Origin: Acidovorax sp. 1608163
GTDB taxonomy: Bacteria; Pseudomonadota; Gammaproteobacteria; Burkholderiales; Burkholderiaceae_C
NCBI RefSeq assembly: GCF_003669015.1
Contig: NZ_CP033069.1
Coordinates: 871,001 to 935,000 of the forward strand
Length of the DNA: 64,000 nt
Reading direction: 5' to 3'
Shown here: positions 43,379 through 51,405 of the stretch, in pieces
How the letters are laid out: the number at the start of each line of letters is the position of its first letter
How positions within the stretch are numbered: position 1 is the first letter of the stretch
Position numbers and translations under genes: made by a program
Notes under the pieces: generated by a model
What the model was told of the DNA's origin: nothing
The model's input: the letters and a program-made list of their open reading frames with translations, nothing else
Database searches by the model: none

Positions 43379-43921
43379 GTGGAATACGTCGCGTTAGATT
43401 ACATCATCCTCTGCATGCACCTCGGCATACTGATCGCTACTCTGTGCACATCGGCGGCCATCTTGGTAGCTCTGGAGGTTGGCTCGCCCACAGTTGCCGA
43501 TGGGCCGGGCTCTGGCAACCAATTGCGCACAGCTCAAGCAGAGTTGCGCATCCTTCATGAGCTCGTTCTGCTGCACCGACAAACTCACAAAGCCTTGCCA
43601 AAGTCTCTTGTTGAGTTGGGTGGAACACGGGTTCCGCTAGATCCTTGGGGTCACCCCTACGTACTTGACCGCGTCGCAACAGGGGACGGTTTCATTGTCT
43701 ACTCAATCGGAAAAGACGGGACAGCCCAAGCGGGGGGAGGTGATGACGTCGTCGTAGGGGACAAGAAGTACGCTTGCAAAGCCTACAACTTGACATGCTC
43801 GCCCAGCCCCTCCTATGTTGCAAAGGCGCTCTGTGTGGTTTCGATCCTAATTGTCGCTGTGGCGCTCTTTGGTGAATTCACATGGCGGCTTTGGAGAAAG
43901 CGTACCAAGAATGCAACCTAA
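43379..43921 (+). CDS. GspG-like domain between two membrane segments
   Basis: A 180-residue protein with membrane segments at about 8-32 and 146-166. Between them is a stretch resembling the C-terminal half of type II secretion major pseudopilins: LPKSLVELGG, LDPWGHPYVLDR (DPWG at 88-91), YSIGKDGTAQAGGGDDVVVGD. In GspG the DPWGxPY and GKDGxxGGxGxDxDI motifs form the calcium-binding loop. A second C-terminal anchor and the absence of a prepilin peptidase site mean it cannot be a normal pseudopilin. The start codon is GTG; ATG 43415 would cut into the first segment. It lies in lower-GC DNA. Confidence 0.65.
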   Translation: MEYVALDYIILCMHLGILIATLCTSAAILVALEVGSPTVADGPGSGNQLRTAQAELRILHELVLLHRQTHKALPKSLVELGGTRVPLDPWGHPYVLDRVATGDGFIVYSIGKDGTAQAGGGDDVVVGDKKYACKAYNLTCSPSPSYVAKALCVVSILIVAVALFGEFTWRLWRKRTKNAT

Positions 43922-44053
43922 CCAGCTAGTCAACACGGACGCCATGCAGCATCAGGCCGCTGCGCTGCCTCCTCTCGCATGTCGCTGGTTACACGCACGT
44001 TGAACGGCCGCTTTCATTTGCGGTGACTGGCTGTTCCTGGTCGAATCTCGCCT

Positions 44054-44647
44054 TCAACCTGCGTCAATGGAAAGCAGCGGCCACCGCGCACCAAACCGCT
44101 TCGATTCGATGCGTTGTTGATAGGTTGACACGCTTGCCCTGAGCGGATTGTGTCTGACCCGCAGGTCGAACAAGTCTTCAAGCCCATGGGGTGCGACCAC
44201 TCCTATCGAATCCTCGGTGTCCAGGTTCACGCCGACACAGGTGGCGAATTCTGGCCACGTTGCCACGCCTTCTTCAAGGGAACCGAGCGCAGGCACTATC
44301 TGTCCGAGGTGATCGGCGAACCAGTGGTGCACTGTGGCCTGGTTGGTGACCTCCCATTTCAAGGCTGGCAGGAGCGAACGCAGACGGCTCTCAAGACGGG
44401 CCTCTTGATGGGGGGCGTCAGCCGCGTCATCGAAGTAGACGACATCGACGTCTTCAAGGGCGGACGGTTTGTCAAACCCATGGAGGGTGTCCCATACCAG
44501 CGACCGTACGGCACCAGCGCCGATGCACCAAGAACCCAGGCCTAGCGAGCGGACTGCTACCAATGCAGACATCAAGCCTTCGGAGGAACGCACCATTGCA
44601 ACCAGCCTTCGCTCCAGCTCTGGTTGGGAGTTTTGACTGCGTGGCAT
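44054..44647 (-). CDS. Nucleotidyltransferase-family protein (COG3575 type)
   Basis: A 197-residue protein resembling the COG3575/DUF925 group of putative nucleotidyltransferases. WCIGAGAVRSLVWDTLHGF (40-58) carries the GxGxxR-type motif, and LEDVDVVYFDD supplies an Asp-x-Asp pair (66, 68). ADHLGQIVPALGSLEEGVATWPEFATCVGVNL follows, as in the family. The substrate is unknown. The start at 44647 avoids a non-homologous extension. It sits at the edge of the lower-GC segment. Confidence 0.75.
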   Translation of the reverse strand: MPRSQNSQPELERRLVAMVRSSEGLMSALVAVRSLGLGSWCIGAGAVRSLVWDTLHGFDKPSALEDVDVVYFDDAADAPHQEARLESRLRSLLPALKWEVTNQATVHHWFADHLGQIVPALGSLEEGVATWPEFATCVGVNLDTEDSIGVVAPHGLEDLFDLRVRHNPLRASVSTYQQRIESKRFGARWPLLSIDAG

Positions 44648-44740
44648 GGTTCTGTTTGATGTCGGGAATGCCAAGCTGTGGCGGCGTCGCTGGTGAAGGT
44701 CTGCGCTGCGGCAGACCACCGTAAGTTGTGCAGGACTTCT

Positions 44741-44971
44741 CTAGCCCTGCTGCCCAGGTGCAATCTCAAAAACATCTCCGTTCGTCGGTGTTGCCGACTC
44801 GTGATAGATGTCGTACAGATACTGCGCCAGCTCGGCCGGAGGCACATCAGAGGGGATCGCGAGGCCTGCGGCGCGGCGCTTGCCTTCGTTGCCTATGTGG
44901 TAGGCGGTCCAGGCGGTACCTGAGCGTTCGATGGCGATGATGCGTCCAAAAACATTAAAGCGGTGCGACAT
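44741..44971 (-). CDS. Small conserved protein, DUF7661-like
   Basis: A 76-residue protein (MSHRFNVFGRIIAIERSG, then GNEGKRRAAGLAIPSD and ELAQYLYDIYHE) that resembles small conserved proteins with an FNVFGR start and a YxGNEGKRR motif, which I recall as DUF7661. The function is unknown. It lies 65 bases downstream of a LysR gene on the same strand. Confidence 0.7.
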   Translation of the reverse strand: MSHRFNVFGRIIAIERSGTAWTAYHIGNEGKRRAAGLAIPSDVPPAELAQYLYDIYHESATPTNGDVFEIAPGQQG

Positions 44972-45036
44972 GGAGGAGGCGGCTCCTTTGGTAACTGCGT
45001 GACAAGTGGCTTGCTTTGGCGGAGGGGGCAATGGTC

Positions 45037-45975
45037 TCATGACCCCACCGCCCGCATCCCCACCAACCCCGGCATCGCCCCCCGCATTGCCTCCAAAAAC
45101 AACCGCAGCCGTGCCGGATAAAACCGCGCATACGGGTACACCAGGTACACCGGCAGCGGCGCCGCATGCCAGTTGGGCACCAGGTGCAGCAGGTGTCCCT
45201 GGCGCACGTCGTTGTCCACGATCCATGCCGATGAAATGCACGCGCCCAGCCCCGCCAGGGCGGCGCTGCGCAGGGCGTAGAGGCTGTCGGTGGCCAAACG
45301 CGGGGTGATACCAAAGGTATGGGCTTCGCCGCCGGGCGCTTGGGTCAGCGTGACCTCGCGGCGGTAGAAGGTGCTCAGGGCCAGCCAGGGCAGGGGTTGC
45401 AGGTCTTGCGCGTGCTGGGGCGTGGGGCGCCCGGCCATGAGGGCAGGGGCGGCCAGCACGATGCGGGGCACTTCGGCCAGGCGCACGGCGACCACGGTGG
45501 GGTCGTCCACCGCGCCGACCTGGATGGCGCAGTCGATGCCTTCGGCGATGAAGTTGGGGCGGCGGTCGTGCAGCATCCATTCCACGTCCACCTCGGGGTA
45601 GCGGCGCAGGTAGGCCATCAGCGGGGCGATGAACTGGTCTTGCCCAAAGGCGTGCGGCGCCAGCACGCGCAGGGTGCCGCGCGGGGTGTCGGCCGTGCCG
45701 CGCAGGTCGTCCTCCATGGCACGCCAGTCTTCCAGCAGGGCCTTGGCGTGGGCAAAACAGCGGTCGCCGTCTTCCGTCAACTTCATCACATGGGTGGAGC
45801 GCTGCAGCAGCTTGATGCCCAGGCTGCGCTCCAGTGCCTGCAGGCGGCGGCTCACGGTGGGCTGGCTGGTGCCCAGCTGCTGGGCGGCGGCAGACAGGCT
45901 GCCGGCCTCTACGATGCGGATGAAGGTCTGCATCAGCTCGATGCGGTCGGCGCCGGGTGGTAAGGCATTGGTCAT
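45037..45975 (-). CDS. LysR-family regulator divergent from an MFS exporter
   Basis: A 312-residue LysR regulator. The N-terminal helix-turn-helix is IELMQTFIRIVEAGSLSAAAQQLGTSQPTVSRRLQALE, and the effector domain has the RGTLRVLAPHAFGQDQFIAPLM start typical of the group near DsdC/GcvA-like single-ring regulators. It is transcribed away from the MFS gene across a 96-bp gap, so it probably controls that transporter. The open frame continues far upstream in antisense to the MFS gene, but this is a shadow. Confidence 0.88.
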   Translation of the reverse strand: MTNALPPGADRIELMQTFIRIVEAGSLSAAAQQLGTSQPTVSRRLQALERSLGIKLLQRSTHVMKLTEDGDRCFAHAKALLEDWRAMEDDLRGTADTPRGTLRVLAPHAFGQDQFIAPLMAYLRRYPEVDVEWMLHDRRPNFIAEGIDCAIQVGAVDDPTVVAVRLAEVPRIVLAAPALMAGRPTPQHAQDLQPLPWLALSTFYRREVTLTQAPGGEAHTFGITPRLATDSLYALRSAALAGLGACISSAWIVDNDVRQGHLLHLVPNWHAAPLPVYLVYPYARFYPARLRLFLEAMRGAMPGLVGMRAVGS

Positions 45976-46071
45976 GCATTCAGCGTATAACAAATCTGCA
46001 GCGCAACCCACTACCCAGCGCGCCGCCGCTTGAGAACAATCGGCCCCTTCGTTGGCTAAACAGGGGTTGAG

Positions 46072-47289
46072 ATGTCTTCCATTCAAAGTGCGCATGAGAA
46101 CGGGGCGGCGGGTGCAGAACGGGCTGTGGTGGCGGTGAGCGCGCCGCTGCTGTTGCTGCTGGCCACTACGGCGGGGCTGAGCGTGGCCTCGCTGTACTAC
46201 AGCCAGCCCATGCTGGGCGTGCTGGGGCCCGACATGCAGGCCGACAGCCGCGTGGTGGGTCTGGTGCCCACGCTCACGCAGCTGGGGTATGCGCTGGGCA
46301 TCTTGCTGCTGGCGCCGCTGGGCGACCGGTATGACCGGCGCCGCATCATCGTCATCAAGTCCATCGCGCTGATGCTGGCGCTGCTGCTGAGCGGCCTGGC
46401 GCCCGGCATGGGCGCGCTGCTGGCGGCCAGCCTGGCCGTGGGGCTGGCGGCCACGGTGGCGCAAGACGTGGTGCCCGCTGCCGCCACGCTGGCCCCGGCC
46501 GCACAGCGCGGGCGCATGGTGGGCATTGTGATGACGGGGCTGCTGCTGGGCATCTTGTTGTCGCGTGTGGTCAGCGGCTTTGTGGCGCAGCAGTGGGGCT
46601 GGCGCACGGTGTATGTGGCGGCGGCCGTGGCGATTGCGCTGCTGACGGTGGCGGTGTGGCGCGGGCTGCCGCGCTTTGCGCCGACCACGCAGCTGGGCTA
46701 TGGCGCGCTGATCGGCTCGATGGTGGCGCTGTGGCGCCAGCACGCGGCGCTTCGCCGCGCGGCCTGGGCGCAGGGGCTGCTGGCCGTGGGCTTCAGCGCG
46801 TTCTGGTCCACGCTGGCGGTGATGCTGCACAGCCAGTTCAACCTGGGCACGGCGGCGGCGGGCGCGTTTGGTCTGGCCGGGGCTGCGGGGGCACTGGCCG
46901 CCCCGCTGGCCGGGCGCCTGGCCGACAAGCGTGGGCCCGAGGTGGTGACGCGCTACGGCGCCGGGCTGGCCGCCGTGTCGTTTGCGGTGATGGCGCTGGC
47001 GCCGCTGCTGCCTGCGCAGGCCCAACTGGGCTTGATTGTGGTCAGCGCCATCGGCTTTGACTTTGGCGTGCAGGCCACGCTGGTGGCTCACCAGACCATC
47101 GTGTACGGCATCGACCCTGCGGCGCGCAGCCGGCTCAATGCGCTGTTGTTCACCGGCATGTTCATCGGCATGTCGGCCGGGGCGGCGCTGGGCAGCCTGG
47201 CGCTGGCGCAGTGGGGTTGGCTGGGCGTCGTAGCCCTGGCCACGGCGGGGTCGCTGGCAGCGCTGGGTGTGCGGCTGGCGGGCCGGTGA
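46072..47289 (+). CDS. MFS transporter
   Basis: A 405-residue major facilitator protein with twelve predicted membrane segments. The loop 2-3 motif is GDRYDRRRIIVIKS and the symmetric one is GRLADKRGPEVVTRYG. GLVPTLTQLGYALGILLLAPLGD and AVGLAATVAQDVVPAAATLAP are typical of drug/proton antiporters of this family. The substrate is unknown. CTTCGTTGGC (46047-46056), as seen before sulfonate genes, lies only 15 bases before its start, where it may be a coincidence. Confidence 0.87.
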   Translation: MSSIQSAHENGAAGAERAVVAVSAPLLLLLATTAGLSVASLYYSQPMLGVLGPDMQADSRVVGLVPTLTQLGYALGILLLAPLGDRYDRRRIIVIKSIALMLALLLSGLAPGMGALLAASLAVGLAATVAQDVVPAAATLAPAAQRGRMVGIVMTGLLLGILLSRVVSGFVAQQWGWRTVYVAAAVAIALLTVAVWRGLPRFAPTTQLGYGALIGSMVALWRQHAALRRAAWAQGLLAVGFSAFWSTLAVMLHSQFNLGTAAAGAFGLAGAAGALAAPLAGRLADKRGPEVVTRYGAGLAAVSFAVMALAPLLPAQAQLGLIVVSAIGFDFGVQATLVAHQTIVYGIDPAARSRLNALLFTGMFIGMSAGAALGSLALAQWGWLGVVALATAGSLAALGVRLAGR

Positions 47290-47293
47290 TGGG

Positions 47294-47349
47294 TAAAAAG
47301 TGCCTCTGGCGCTTTCAGATAAAGCGCTAGAAGCTATTGAAATGATAGC
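47294..47349. repeat. AGCGCT-hairpin intergenic repeat, copy 4
   Basis: CTGGCGCTTT (47305-47314) pairs with AAAGCGCTAG (47321-47330) around CAGATA, followed by AAGCTATTGAAATGATAGC. It lies between the MFS gene (+) and the converging molybdopterin-type gene (-). Confidence 0.7.
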
Positions 47350-47397
47350 GAATGGGCCAGCGCTAGCGCCCACCCGCTGGGTTTGTACACCGGTGGA

Positions 47398-48012
47398 TCA
47401 GGCCTTTTGCACGTCGATGTGGTACAGGCCCCAGGGGCACAAGGCAAAGCGTTCCTTGAGTGTTTTGCCCTGGAAGGCGGGCAGCACATCGGCGTCGTAC
47501 ACGGCCCACTGCGGGCCCAGGCCGCCCAGGGCCATGGGTTGGCCGTCGATGTGGGTGGCCACCAGCATGCGGTAGGCATGGGCATCGGCCAGGCTGATGT
47601 TGACGGTGTAGCCGTCCACGGCGCGCAGCACCAGTTGCACGGGGCTGTTGGCGGGCACGCCCGCAGCGGCCAGCACGGTGGTGAGCAGCGGGCCCTGCAA
47701 GGTGTGGCGCTGGGCGTCGTACTCCAGCGTGGGCCGGATGGTGACCTGGGGCATGCGCTGCAGCGCGTCAGCGTCCAGCGCGTAGGCCTCGTTGAATTGG
47801 ATACCGTGCTTGCCCATCATCTGGTCGATGGTGGTGTCCAGCGCGCCCCGGTTGGGCTGGGTGATGGCGCCGCTCACGGTCAGCAGCGTCGGGCCGCGCA
47901 GGGCGGCTTTGGGGGCCGCTTTCTGGGCCGCCTGGCTGGCGCTGGCCGCACCCCACAGGCCTGCCAGGCCCACGCCAGCCGCCACAAAATTGCGTTTATT
48001 CATCGCTGTCAT
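47398..48012 (-). CDS. Exported molybdopterin-binding-fold oxidoreductase-like protein
   Basis: A 204-residue protein with an N-terminal signal (KRNFVAAGVGLAGLWGAASASQAAQ). The mature part looks like a single oxidoreductase molybdopterin-binding domain of the sulfite-oxidase fold: LLTVSGAITQPN, PTLEYDAQRHTLQGPLLTTVLAAAGV, VDGYTVNISLADAHAYRMLVAT, PWGLYHIDV. The Cys that would hold molybdenum in sulfite oxidases is not obvious; the single late Cys (LCPWGLYH) is elsewhere. It is encoded 72 bases after a sulfonate-type binding protein on the same strand. AAGGGG supports the start at 48012. Confidence 0.75.
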   Translation of the reverse strand: MTAMNKRNFVAAGVGLAGLWGAASASQAAQKAAPKAALRGPTLLTVSGAITQPNRGALDTTIDQMMGKHGIQFNEAYALDADALQRMPQVTIRPTLEYDAQRHTLQGPLLTTVLAAAGVPANSPVQLVLRAVDGYTVNISLADAHAYRMLVATHIDGQPMALGGLGPQWAVYDADVLPAFQGKTLKERFALCPWGLYHIDVQKA

Positions 48013-48084
48013 CCTGGTCCCCTTTTGCGTCGGTTGAGGGCCGGATGGTAAGCGGTCAGCATGCCGGGCTGGGCTGGCTGTGTT

Positions 48085-49122
48085 TTATGCAGCCTTTGCC
48101 ACCTGCGCGGCCAGGGGCGCGACCAGCGCTGTCTTGAAGCTCTTGTCCCACAGCGGCGCCACTTGCGCAGGCCCGTCCAGCACGCCCAGTTGCAAAAAGG
48201 TGTCGGCCACGGCCTGGTGGCCTTGCACTACGCTATCGTCCACGGCGCGCAGGTCGTAGTCGGTGCTGCGGTTGTTCCACAGCTCAATCAGGTCGCCCAC
48301 GGCCACGCGGGTTTCGGCAGACTGGGCCTGGGCGTAGGCCAGGTAGTTGCTGTTGGCCCACAGGTAGGCACGGCGCAGGCGTTGCAGGTAGTCGGCAATG
48401 GCGGCGTGTTTGAGCGGGTCGTCCACCGCACGCGGGTTGGCGTAGATGGGGAAGTTGCCCGAGAGGTAGCCCAGCCCGGTTTTGAGCACGCGCGCGCCAT
48501 AGCGCAGCCGCGCCAGCTGGCCGTTGTAGCCATAGATGGCCCAGGCGTCCAGGTCGCCCCGGTCAAAGGCCGAGAGTCCATCGGCCGGGGTGAGGTTGAT
48601 GGCCTGGATGTCGTTGAAGCTCAGGCCCGCCTCGGCCAGTTGCTTGCTCAAAAAATAATGCGACGTGGTGGCACGCACATAGCCCACGCGCTTGCCCTTG
48701 AGGTCGGCAATGCGCTGGATGGGCGCGTCCTTGCGCGCCAGCGTGACCTGGTTGTTGAGGTCTTCGCGCACCACGGCGATGAAGCGCACCTGCGCCTTTT
48801 GGCGTGCGGCAAACAGGGCCGGGATCTCGCTGCCCGAGCCCACGTCCAGCGCGTCACCGTTCAGGGCCTCGATGTGCAGCACGCCGTTGTTCAGCTCGCG
48901 CCATTCGATGCGGTACGGCGTTTGCCCCAGGCCTGCGGCGGTGATCAGCGGGCGCCACAGGCCCTTGTAGGTGCCGATGCGCAGCGTGACTTTGGAGAGG
49001 TCTGCCGCCGTGGGGGCCGGGGGTGCGGCCCAGGCGGGCATGCTGGCCGTGGCGGCCCAGGCGGCGGCGCCCAGGCTGGCTTGCAGGAGGTGGCGGCGGT
49101 TCAGTGGATGGGTGTCAGACAT
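48085..49122 (-). CDS. Sulfonate-type ABC substrate-binding protein 5 (no adjacent transporter)
   Basis: A 345-residue SsuA/NMT1-like binding protein with a Tat signal (NRRHLLQASLGAAAWAATASMPAWA). Blocks include YRIEWRELNNGVLHIEALNGDALDVGSGSEIPAL, IADLKGKRVGYVRATTSHYFLSKQL and AFDRGDLDAWAIYGYNGQLARL. It is followed by the molybdopterin-type gene and is divergent from the aldolase operon. No permease or ATPase adjoins it. The start at 49122 gives a normal Tat leader. Confidence 0.86.
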   Translation of the reverse strand: MSDTHPLNRRHLLQASLGAAAWAATASMPAWAAPPAPTAADLSKVTLRIGTYKGLWRPLITAAGLGQTPYRIEWRELNNGVLHIEALNGDALDVGSGSEIPALFAARQKAQVRFIAVVREDLNNQVTLARKDAPIQRIADLKGKRVGYVRATTSHYFLSKQLAEAGLSFNDIQAINLTPADGLSAFDRGDLDAWAIYGYNGQLARLRYGARVLKTGLGYLSGNFPIYANPRAVDDPLKHAAIADYLQRLRRAYLWANSNYLAYAQAQSAETRVAVGDLIELWNNRSTDYDLRAVDDSVVQGHQAVADTFLQLGVLDGPAQVAPLWDKSFKTALVAPLAAQVAKAA

Positions 49123-49208
49123 GGCAGGGGTGAGGCGGGTTATATGGGTCGATGGAGAAGACCGCGAGATTCGGCCAAGCGCGGCCACTGCGCAAAGACT
49201 GTTGCGTA

Positions 49209-49222
49209 GCATCGATATGCAA
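49209..49222. promoter_or_regulatory. GCATCGATATGCAA box in the divergent 49.1-49.4 kb promoter
   Basis: GCATCGATATGCAA is the exact complement of TTGCATATCGATGC found at 32616-32629 in another divergent sulfonate promoter. It lies 87 bases before the binding-protein start (-) and 175 bases before the aldolase-type gene start (+). Confidence 0.5.
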
Positions 49223-49308
49223 GAAATGAGGCCGTCTTGCCGCTGCCCTGCCGTGGCTGCGGGCGCCGCTGCTGCACATGCCAAAACCGCATGTGGTCAC
49301 GCGGATTT

Positions 49309-49318
49309 CTTCGTTGGC
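49309..49318 (+). promoter_or_regulatory. CTTCGTTGGC box before the aldolase operon
   Basis: The decamer CTTCGTTGGC lies 78 bases before the aldolase-type start codon, at a distance similar to that in the promoters at 20914, 38157 and 52542. Confidence 0.4.
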
Positions 49319-49396
49319 GGTGGGGGCGCGGGCTTCTATGGTGGGTGCGCACTGCCTTCTCTTCCTTTTTGAAACTCCCCACTGAAAGCCGCCGCC

Positions 49397-50248
49397 ATGT
49401 CCGCCGTTCTCAAGCCCGTGCCCGATGTCTTTGCCGATGCCTCCGTCCACTCTGCGCCCACGGCCCTGGCCGTCAACCCCCACCCGCAGCGCAAAGACTG
49501 GTTTGATCCCGCCCCGGCACGCCCCACGCTGGAGGCAGAGCGTCGCTACCGCAAGGAGCGCCTGGCCGTGGCCTTTCGGTTGTTTGCGCAGTTTGGTTTT
49601 GACTATGGCCTGGCGGGCCACATCACCGCCCGCGACCCCGAGCGGCTCGACCACTTTTGGGTCAACCCGCTGGGCATCCACTTCTCGCAGATCAAGGTGT
49701 CTGACCTGCTGCTGGTTAACGCTGCGGGCGAGATCGTGGTGGGCGAGGGGCCGCTGAACCGTGCGGCCTTCGCTATCCACGCCGCCCTGCACGAGGTGCG
49801 CCCCGATGTGGTAGCGGCCGCCCACACCCATTCCACCTACGGCAAGGCCTGGTCGGCCCTGGGCCGCAAGCTTGACCCGCTCACGCAGGACGCGTGCGTG
49901 TTCTATGGCGACCATGGCCTGTTTGACGACTTCAGTGGCGTGGTGCTGGAGACGGACGAGGGCTTTCGCATTGGCAAGGCGCTGGGCCAGCACAAGGCCG
50001 TGATCTTGAAGAACCACGGCATCCTCACGGCCGGGCCTTCGGTGGAGTCGGCTGCGTGGTGGTACATCGCACTAGAGAACGCCTGCCAGGCCCAGCTGCT
50101 GGCCGAGGCGGCCGGTACACCCAGCCCGATTTCGCCCGAGGTGGCGGCGCTCACGCATTCGCAAATCGGCCGCCCTGGCGGGGCCGAGCATGCCTTCCAG
50201 AGCCTGTACGACATCGTGGTGCGCCAGCAGCCCGAGGTGCTGCAGTGA
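49397..50248 (+). CDS. Class II aldolase/adducin-family protein
   Basis: A 283-residue member of the class II aldolase/adducin family. The metal-binding histidines lie in AAAHTHSTYGKAWSALG and in LKNHGILTAGPSVESA; GLAGHITARDPERLDHFWVNPLG is the usual N-terminal block. Known members are fuculose-phosphate aldolase, ribulose-phosphate epimerases and decarboxylases. It is the first of three genes joined by GTGA overlaps (aldolase, acyl-CoA-dehydrogenase-like, 2-hydroxyacid dehydrogenase) and is bordered by orphan sulfonate-binding proteins. An organosulfur carbon skeleton is the inferred substrate. Confidence 0.85.
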   Translation: MSAVLKPVPDVFADASVHSAPTALAVNPHPQRKDWFDPAPARPTLEAERRYRKERLAVAFRLFAQFGFDYGLAGHITARDPERLDHFWVNPLGIHFSQIKVSDLLLVNAAGEIVVGEGPLNRAAFAIHAALHEVRPDVVAAAHTHSTYGKAWSALGRKLDPLTQDACVFYGDHGLFDDFSGVVLETDEGFRIGKALGQHKAVILKNHGILTAGPSVESAAWWYIALENACQAQLLAEAAGTPSPISPEVAALTHSQIGRPGGAEHAFQSLYDIVVRQQPEVLQ

Positions 50249-51405
50249 ATGCGCCACTGACCTGGGAGCAGACGGCGCGCACGCTGGCGGTGGAGTTTGC
50301 CAGCCGCGCTGCGGCGCACGACGCCGATGGCAGCTTTCCGTTCGAGAACTTTGAGGCGCTGCACCAGGCCGGTCTGCTGACGCTGGCCGCCCCCCAGGCG
50401 CTGGGCGGGCAGGGCGCCACGCTGGCGCAGCTGGGCAGCGTGATTGGCGCCATTGGCTACGCCTGCCCGGCCACGGCTTTGGTGCTGACCATGCAGTACA
50501 TCCAGCACCGCAGCATGGGCCGCGTACCCGGTTCGCGCCCGGCGCGCTCGTGGCCCGAGCCACTGGCGCGCAAGCTGGTGGCCGAGGCGGCGGCAGGCGT
50601 ATCCCTGGTCAACGCCCTGCGCGTGGAGTCCGAGCTGGGCTCGCCCGCACGCGGCGGCCTGCCCGCCACCGTGGCGCGGCACACGCCCGAGGGCTGGCGC
50701 ATCAGCGGCCACAAAATCTATTCCACCGGCTCGCCCATCCTGCGCTGGTACAGCGTGTGGGCGCGCACCGACGAGGTGGTTCCCCGTGTTGGTAATTTTT
50801 TGGTGCAAGCGGGCCTGCCCGGCGCGCGCATGGTCGAGACCTGGGACCACCTGGGCCTGCGCGCCAGCGGCAGCCACGACGTGGTGTTGGACGATGTGCT
50901 CATTCCGCTCGACCACGCCATCGACCTGCGCGCCCCGGCCGACTGGGCTGGCGGCGAGCCCTGGCTGCAGGTGGAGATGGCGGTGATGCTGGGCGCGCTC
51001 TACACCGGCGTGGCCCAGGCCGCGCGCGACTGGCTGGTGCGCTTTCTGCACGAACGCAAGCCCGCCAGCCTGGGCGCAGCGCTGGCTACCCTGCCGCGTG
51101 CGCAAGAGGCCCTGGGCAGCATCGAGGCGCTGCTGCTGACCAACCAGCGCCTGGTGGCCAGCCTGGCCCGCGATGCGGACGAGGGCGCGCCCCTGTCGGC
51201 CGTGCACAGCGGCCTCATCAAATCCATCACCACTGGCAACGCCGTGCAGGCGGTGGAGCAGGCCCTGGCCTTGACCAGCAACCACGGCCTGGCCCGCAAG
51301 AACCCGCTGGAGCGCCACCTGCGCGACGTGCTGTGCGGCCGCATCCACACTCCGCAAGACGACAGCGCCCGTGTGGCGGCGGGGCGCCTGGCGCTGGGGC
51401 TGTGA
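50245..51405 (+). CDS. Acyl-CoA-dehydrogenase-fold flavoenzyme, SfnB/DszC-like
   Basis: A 386-residue protein with the acyl-CoA dehydrogenase fold: FENFEALHQAGLLTLAAPQALGGQGATLAQ, EGWRISGHKIYSTGSPILRWYSVWARTDE, WDHLGLRASGSHDVVLDDVLIP and a C-terminal SNHGLARKNPLERHLRDVLCGRIHTPQDD helix block. That last block and the sulfur context point to the monooxygenase branch (SfnB, DszC) rather than to fatty-acid oxidation; this is inference. The start is GTG, overlapping the aldolase stop by four bases. Confidence 0.82.
   Translation: MNAPLTWEQTARTLAVEFASRAAAHDADGSFPFENFEALHQAGLLTLAAPQALGGQGATLAQLGSVIGAIGYACPATALVLTMQYIQHRSMGRVPGSRPARSWPEPLARKLVAEAAAGVSLVNALRVESELGSPARGGLPATVARHTPEGWRISGHKIYSTGSPILRWYSVWARTDEVVPRVGNFLVQAGLPGARMVETWDHLGLRASGSHDVVLDDVLIPLDHAIDLRAPADWAGGEPWLQVEMAVMLGALYTGVAQAARDWLVRFLHERKPASLGAALATLPRAQEALGSIEALLLTNQRLVASLARDADEGAPLSAVHSGLIKSITTGNAVQAVEQALALTSNHGLARKNPLERHLRDVLCGRIHTPQDDSARVAAGRLALGL

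Noticed and set aside
43915..44012. Second attC site after the GspG-like gene
   Set aside because: ACCTAAC and a later GTTGAAC fit the end consensus singly, but the arms are not complementary to each other.
46047..46056. CTTCGTTGGC as evidence that the MFS gene belongs to the sulfonate regulon
   Set aside because: It lies only 15 bases before the start codon, unlike the other copies, and no TTTGCATATC-like box accompanies it.
46000..47373. N-terminal extension of the 45037 LysR gene antisense to the MFS gene
   Set aside because: The extension is Arg/Gln/His-rich shadow sequence, and the LysR family start fits position 45975.
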